DNA from: Prevotellaceae bacterium
GTDB taxonomy: Bacteria; Bacteroidota; Bacteroidia; Bacteroidales; UBA932
Assembly: GCA_031288885.1 (NCBI GenBank)
Contig: JAITQP010000035.1
Span: forward strand, 1 to 7,294
Direction of reading: 5' to 3'
Length of the DNA stretch: 7,294 nucleotides
Shown here: one piece after another, positions 5,506 to 7,294 of the stretch
Position numbering within the stretch: the stretch's first letter is position 1
How the letters are laid out: the number at the start of each line of letters is the position of its first letter
Notes under the pieces: generated by a model
The model's input: the letters and a program-made list of their open reading frames with translations, nothing else
The model's database searches: none
What the model was told of the DNA's origin: nothing
Made by a program: the position numbers and the translations under genes

Positions 5506-6783
5506 ATGATGAATATTCTTTTACTTGGATCGGGCGGGCGCGAGCATGCGCTGGCTTGGAAAATGAAGCAAAGCAGCGCGCTTTCGCAGCTATTTATTGC
5601 CCCGGGGAACGCCGGCACAGCCTCGCTTGGGGTCAACGTGGCGGTTGACCCCAACGACTTTGCCGCCGTTAAGGACGTAACGCTCAAAAACGCGATAAGC
5701 ATGGTGGTGGTTGGCCCCGAGGAGCCGCTGGTGCGGGGCGTCTTTGACTACTTCGCTGCCGACGATGCGCTGAAAAACATCCCGCTAATAGGCCCCTCAA
5801 AGCAGGGCGCAATGCTGGAGGGAAGCAAGGACTTTGCCAAGCAGTTCATGGCAAAGTACGGCATCCCCACGGCGCGCTACAAATCGTTTACGCGCAGCAG
5901 CCTTGCCGATGGCTTTGCCTTTCTGGAAACGCTCCCGCCGCCCTACGTGCTCAAAGCCGACGGGCTGGCCGCCGGTAAGGGCGTGCTGATTTTGGACAGC
6001 CTGAGCGAGGCAAAAAAGCAGCTGGAGGAAATGCTCAACGGCATGTTTGGCCAATCGAGCCACACGGTGGTGGTGGAGGAGTTTCTGAGCGGCGTGGAGC
6101 TGTCGGTTTTTGCGCTCAGCGACGGCAAATCGTACAAGATTTTGCCCGAGGCAAAGGACTACAAGCGCATAGGCGAGGGCGACACGGGGCCGAACACCGG
6201 CGGCATGGGGAGCGTTTCGCCGGTGCCGTTTGCCACGCCGGAGTTCATGGAAAAGGTGCGCACGCGCATCGTTGAGCCAACCATCCGCGGCCTGCAGGCG
6301 GAAGGCGTCATCTACAAGGGCTTCATCTTTTTTGGCCTGATAAGCGTTGGCGGAGAGCCGCTCGTGATTGAGTACAACGTGCGCATGGGCGACCCCGAAA
6401 CCGAAAGCGTTATGCTGCGCCTCGACGCCGATTTGGTCGACTTGTTCGACGGCGTTGCAAAGGAAAACCTGTCGGAGCGGGTCTGTCGCCACTCGCCGCA
6501 GGCGGCAGCGTCGGTGGTGTGCGTGAGCGGAGGCTACCCGAACAGCTACAAAAAGGGAGCTGCCATAAGCGGCTTGGAGAACGTGCGGGAGTGCATCGCC
6601 TTTCACGCCGGCACAAGAGCCAACGGCAGCAGGATAGAAACCGCCGGTGGGCGCGTGCTTGCGCTCTCGTCGCTGGCCGACACCCTGCCGCAGGCGCTGG
6701 AAAAATCCTACGCCGCCGCCGCAAACGTGAAGTACGACGGAATGTACTTCCGCAGGGACATAGGGCAGGACGTGGTCAATTAG
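5506..6783 (+). CDS. purD: Phosphoribosylamine--glycine ligase (GAR synthetase, PurD)
   Basis: Second step of de novo purine synthesis: phosphoribosylamine, glycine and ATP give glycinamide ribonucleotide, ADP and phosphate; cytosolic ATP-grasp enzyme. Length 425 aa, full-size. N-domain: LLGSGGREHALAWKM at 6-20 and VVGPEEPLVRG at 68-78. ATP-grasp: GPSKQGAMLEGSKDFAKQ at 96-113, VLKADGLAAGKGV at 148-160, VVEEFLSGVELSVFA at 189-203, and the GDTGPNTGGMGSVSP loop at 225-239. Metal and phosphate-binding IEYNVRMGDPETE is at 288-300. The C-domain ends in YFRRDIGQDV. The ORF opens with ATG-ATG (5506 and 5509); either may be used. Only 3 nt follow the queG stop; a GAGGAGA at 5484-5490 is 15 nt upstream, rather far for a ribosome site. 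The TAG stop is the first triplet of a heptamer repeat array. Identification is firm. Confidence 0.98.
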   Translation: MMNILLLGSGGREHALAWKMKQSSALSQLFIAPGNAGTASLGVNVAVDPNDFAAVKDVTLKNAISMVVVGPEEPLVRGVFDYFAADDALKNIPLIGPSKQGAMLEGSKDFAKQFMAKYGIPTARYKSFTRSSLADGFAFLETLPPPYVLKADGLAAGKGVLILDSLSEAKKQLEEMLNGMFGQSSHTVVVEEFLSGVELSVFALSDGKSYKILPEAKDYKRIGEGDTGPNTGGMGSVSPVPFATPEFMEKVRTRIVEPTIRGLQAEGVIYKGFIFFGLISVGGEPLVIEYNVRMGDPETESVMLRLDADLVDLFDGVAKENLSERVCRHSPQAAASVVCVSGGYPNSYKKGAAISGLENVRECIAFHAGTRANGSRIETAGGRVLALSSLADTLPQALEKSYAAAANVKYDGMYFRRDIGQDVVN

Positions 6784-6808
6784 GAATTACGAATTAGGAA
6801 TTAGGAAT
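6781..6808. repeat. Heptanucleotide tandem array (TAGGAAT x4) beginning at the purD stop codon
   Basis: Four contiguous 7-mers: TAGGAAT, TACGAAT, TAGGAAT, TAGGAAT. The purD stop codon TAG is the first three bases. As in the array at the end of miaB, the 7-nt period places stops in several frames. The unit differs in sequence from the miaB one (CATTAAY). Confidence 0.85.
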
Positions 6809-6953
6809 GACGTTGTTGCAACGGAAGAATTTTCCTCAAATCCGACAAATGGTCATTGAATTTGTCGAAGCAGTGGTGATTGTCTTCAACATTCCGTTAG
6901 GAATGTATCGCTCGGTAGAAGAAACGACCACACACAAACCTTGCATTCCGTAG
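6807..6953 (+). other. Possible 48-aa small ORF running into the inverted repeat
   Basis: An ATG at 6807 opens a frame of 48 codons ending at a TAG (6951-6953) that lies inside a repeat hairpin. The product begins MTLLQRKNFPQIRQM, has a short hydrophobic patch VIEFVEAVVIVFNIPLG, and ends KPCIP. An in-frame TAG at 6795 bounds it upstream; no convincing ribosome site is visible. The 3' half lies in a repeat whose inverted copy keeps the same reading frame (FNIPLGMYRSVE...GIP-stop) but lacks the N-terminal half. It could be a repeat-borne coding remnant or chance. I recognise no family. Confidence 0.2.
6843..6867 (+). other. Stem-loop downstream of purD
   Basis: CGACAAAT (6843-6850) and ATTTGTCG (6860-6867) are perfect 8-bp arms around a 9-nt loop. 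No T-tract follows, so terminator activity is doubtful. It may be part of the dispersed element that continues to the right, or an RNA 3'-end stabiliser. Confidence 0.45.
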
Positions 6954-7047
6954 GAATGCAACCAAAGGAGGCATTCCTACGGAATGCCCAGACGACGGTA
7001 ACCATTCATTTCTACCGAGCGATACATTCCTAACGGAATGTTGAAGA
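6883..7047. repeat. 165-bp nested inverted repeat: two head-to-head copies of a composite hairpin element
   Basis: Positions 6883-6920 and 7010-7047 are perfect 38-bp inverted arms. Each contains a small hairpin, ACATTCC/GGAATGT (6889-6906 and 7024-7041), followed by ATCGCTCGGTAGAA. Inside, 6943-6959 and 6971-6987 are perfect 17-bp inverted arms, themselves near-palindromes (GCATTCC-GTA-GGAATGC). Between outer and inner arms are spacers of exactly 22 nt on each side (6921-6942, 6988-7009) with unrelated sequence. The centre is 11 nt (6960-6970). The CATTCCGTAGGAATG/TCGGTAGAA motif is, from memory, a common dispersed repeat of gut Bacteroidales genomes. No transposase is present; a REP-like, RAYT-mobilised origin is inference. 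Confidence 0.88.
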
Positions 7048-7139
7048 TGCTTCCGTAATCAGCGGAGTGTCATCATGCCTTGCAACAATGAAAACAAGGT
7101 ATGTTGCAACAAAGCCATTCGCAATTCCCAATTTAATGC
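7048..7139. other. Intergenic stretch before the aminotransferase promoter
   Basis: No supported gene. The 9-mer TTGCAACAA occurs at 7080-7088 and 7104-7112. A 67-codon minus-strand frame crosses it but overlaps the aminotransferase start and is not supported. Confidence 0.5.
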
Positions 7140-7147
7140 TATCTTTG
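7140..7147 (+). promoter_or_regulatory. Candidate -7 element for the aminotransferase gene
   Basis: TATCTTTG matches the Bacteroidota -7 consensus TAnnTTTG and lies 33 nt before the ATG at 7181, leaving a short leader. No TTTG is seen at the right distance upstream, so only one element supports it. Its position argues against the alternative in-frame ATG at 7136, which would lie upstream of the transcript. Confidence 0.5.
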
Positions 7148-7180
7148 CAGCCACAAAACACAGCAACTATAGCTAAACAT

Positions 7181-7294
7181 ATGCCAAGAATTTCGGAGAA
7201 AGGTTTATACATGCCGTCATCGCCTATACGCAAGCTGGCGCCGTACGCGGAGGCGGCAAAGCGTATGGGGCGAAAAGTCTACCACCTCAACATC
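7181..7294 (+). CDS. PLP-dependent aminotransferase, class I/II (N-terminal 38 aa; runs off the window)
   Basis: The frame opens at ATG 7181 and is open to the last base, giving MPRISEKGLYMPSSPIRKLA followed by a PYAEAAKRMGRKVYHLNI segment. The pattern MPxSPIRKLxPYAEAAKxxGxKVYHLNI is the characteristic start of Bacteroidota class I/II aminotransferases (aspartate-aminotransferase fold), where it is followed by GQPDI. The PLP lysine and the rest of the catalytic domain lie beyond the window, so substrate specificity (aspartate, aromatic or other) is unknown. I chose 7181 over the internal ATG at 7211 because homologues, as I remember them, carry about ten residues before MPxSPIRKL, and over 7136 because of the -7 element at 7140-7147. 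It is separated from purD by about 400 nt of repeats and so is probably its own transcription unit. Confidence 0.85.
   Translation, partial: MPRISEKGLYMPSSPIRKLAPYAEAAKRMGRKVYHLNI

Noticed and set aside
5797..6606. 269-codon minus-strand frame
   Set aside because: Antisense shadow of purD, whose ATP-grasp motifs are intact in the plus frame; composition (His/Ala/Arg/Val-rich) is typical of a shadow.
6883..7047. CRISPR-like array
   Set aside because: Repeat units are inverted rather than direct, there are only two copies, and no cas genes are present.
7030..7233. 67-codon minus-strand frame with a hydrophobic segment
   Set aside because: It overlaps the aminotransferase start, its promoter element and one arm of the inverted repeat; no start signal or family resemblance.

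Overview
The window comes from a GC-rich member of the Bacteroidota, most likely an uncultured Bacteroidales. Three things point there: the proteins resemble Bacteroidales versions of their families (MiaB, dCMP deaminase, a DUF59/SufT-like protein, the PLP aminotransferase N-terminus); promoter-like sites fit the Bacteroidota pattern TTTG-N19-TAnnTTTG; and start codons are mostly preceded by A/T-rich sequence rather than a clear Shine-Dalgarno. This is recognition by eye, not a database search.

Layout. Positions 1-303 are a gene-free patch built almost entirely of dispersed-repeat sequence. It contains a strong minus-strand hairpin plus T-tract that probably terminates the operon to its right. 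Positions 304-4008 hold a four-gene minus-strand operon, transcribed in the order dCMP deaminase, S41 C-terminal processing protease, small TM2-domain membrane protein, miaB (tRNA methylthiotransferase), with gaps of 6-12 nt. An AT-rich divergent promoter region lies at about 4009-4209. Positions 4210-6783 hold a plus-strand run of a DUF59/SufT-like Fe-S protein, queG (epoxyqueuosine reductase) and purD (GAR synthetase), with gaps of 18 and 3 nt. Positions 6784-7180 are a second repeat-rich intergenic region dominated by a 165-bp nested inverted repeat. A class I/II PLP aminotransferase starts at 7181 and runs off the window.

The genes are housekeeping. A modest functional thread runs through them: MiaB and QueG are both [4Fe-4S] enzymes that modify tRNA anticodon arms, and the SufT-like Fe-S maturation protein sits directly upstream of queG. 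dCMP deaminase and PurD belong to nucleotide metabolism.

I see no new defence, secretion or biosynthetic system. The unusual content is in the repeats: heptanucleotide arrays that supply the stop codons of both miaB and purD, two inverted copies of a composite hairpin element with a 22-nt spacer conserved in length but not in sequence, a possible small ORF running through one copy, and a dispersed palindrome that appears to act as a transcription terminator.
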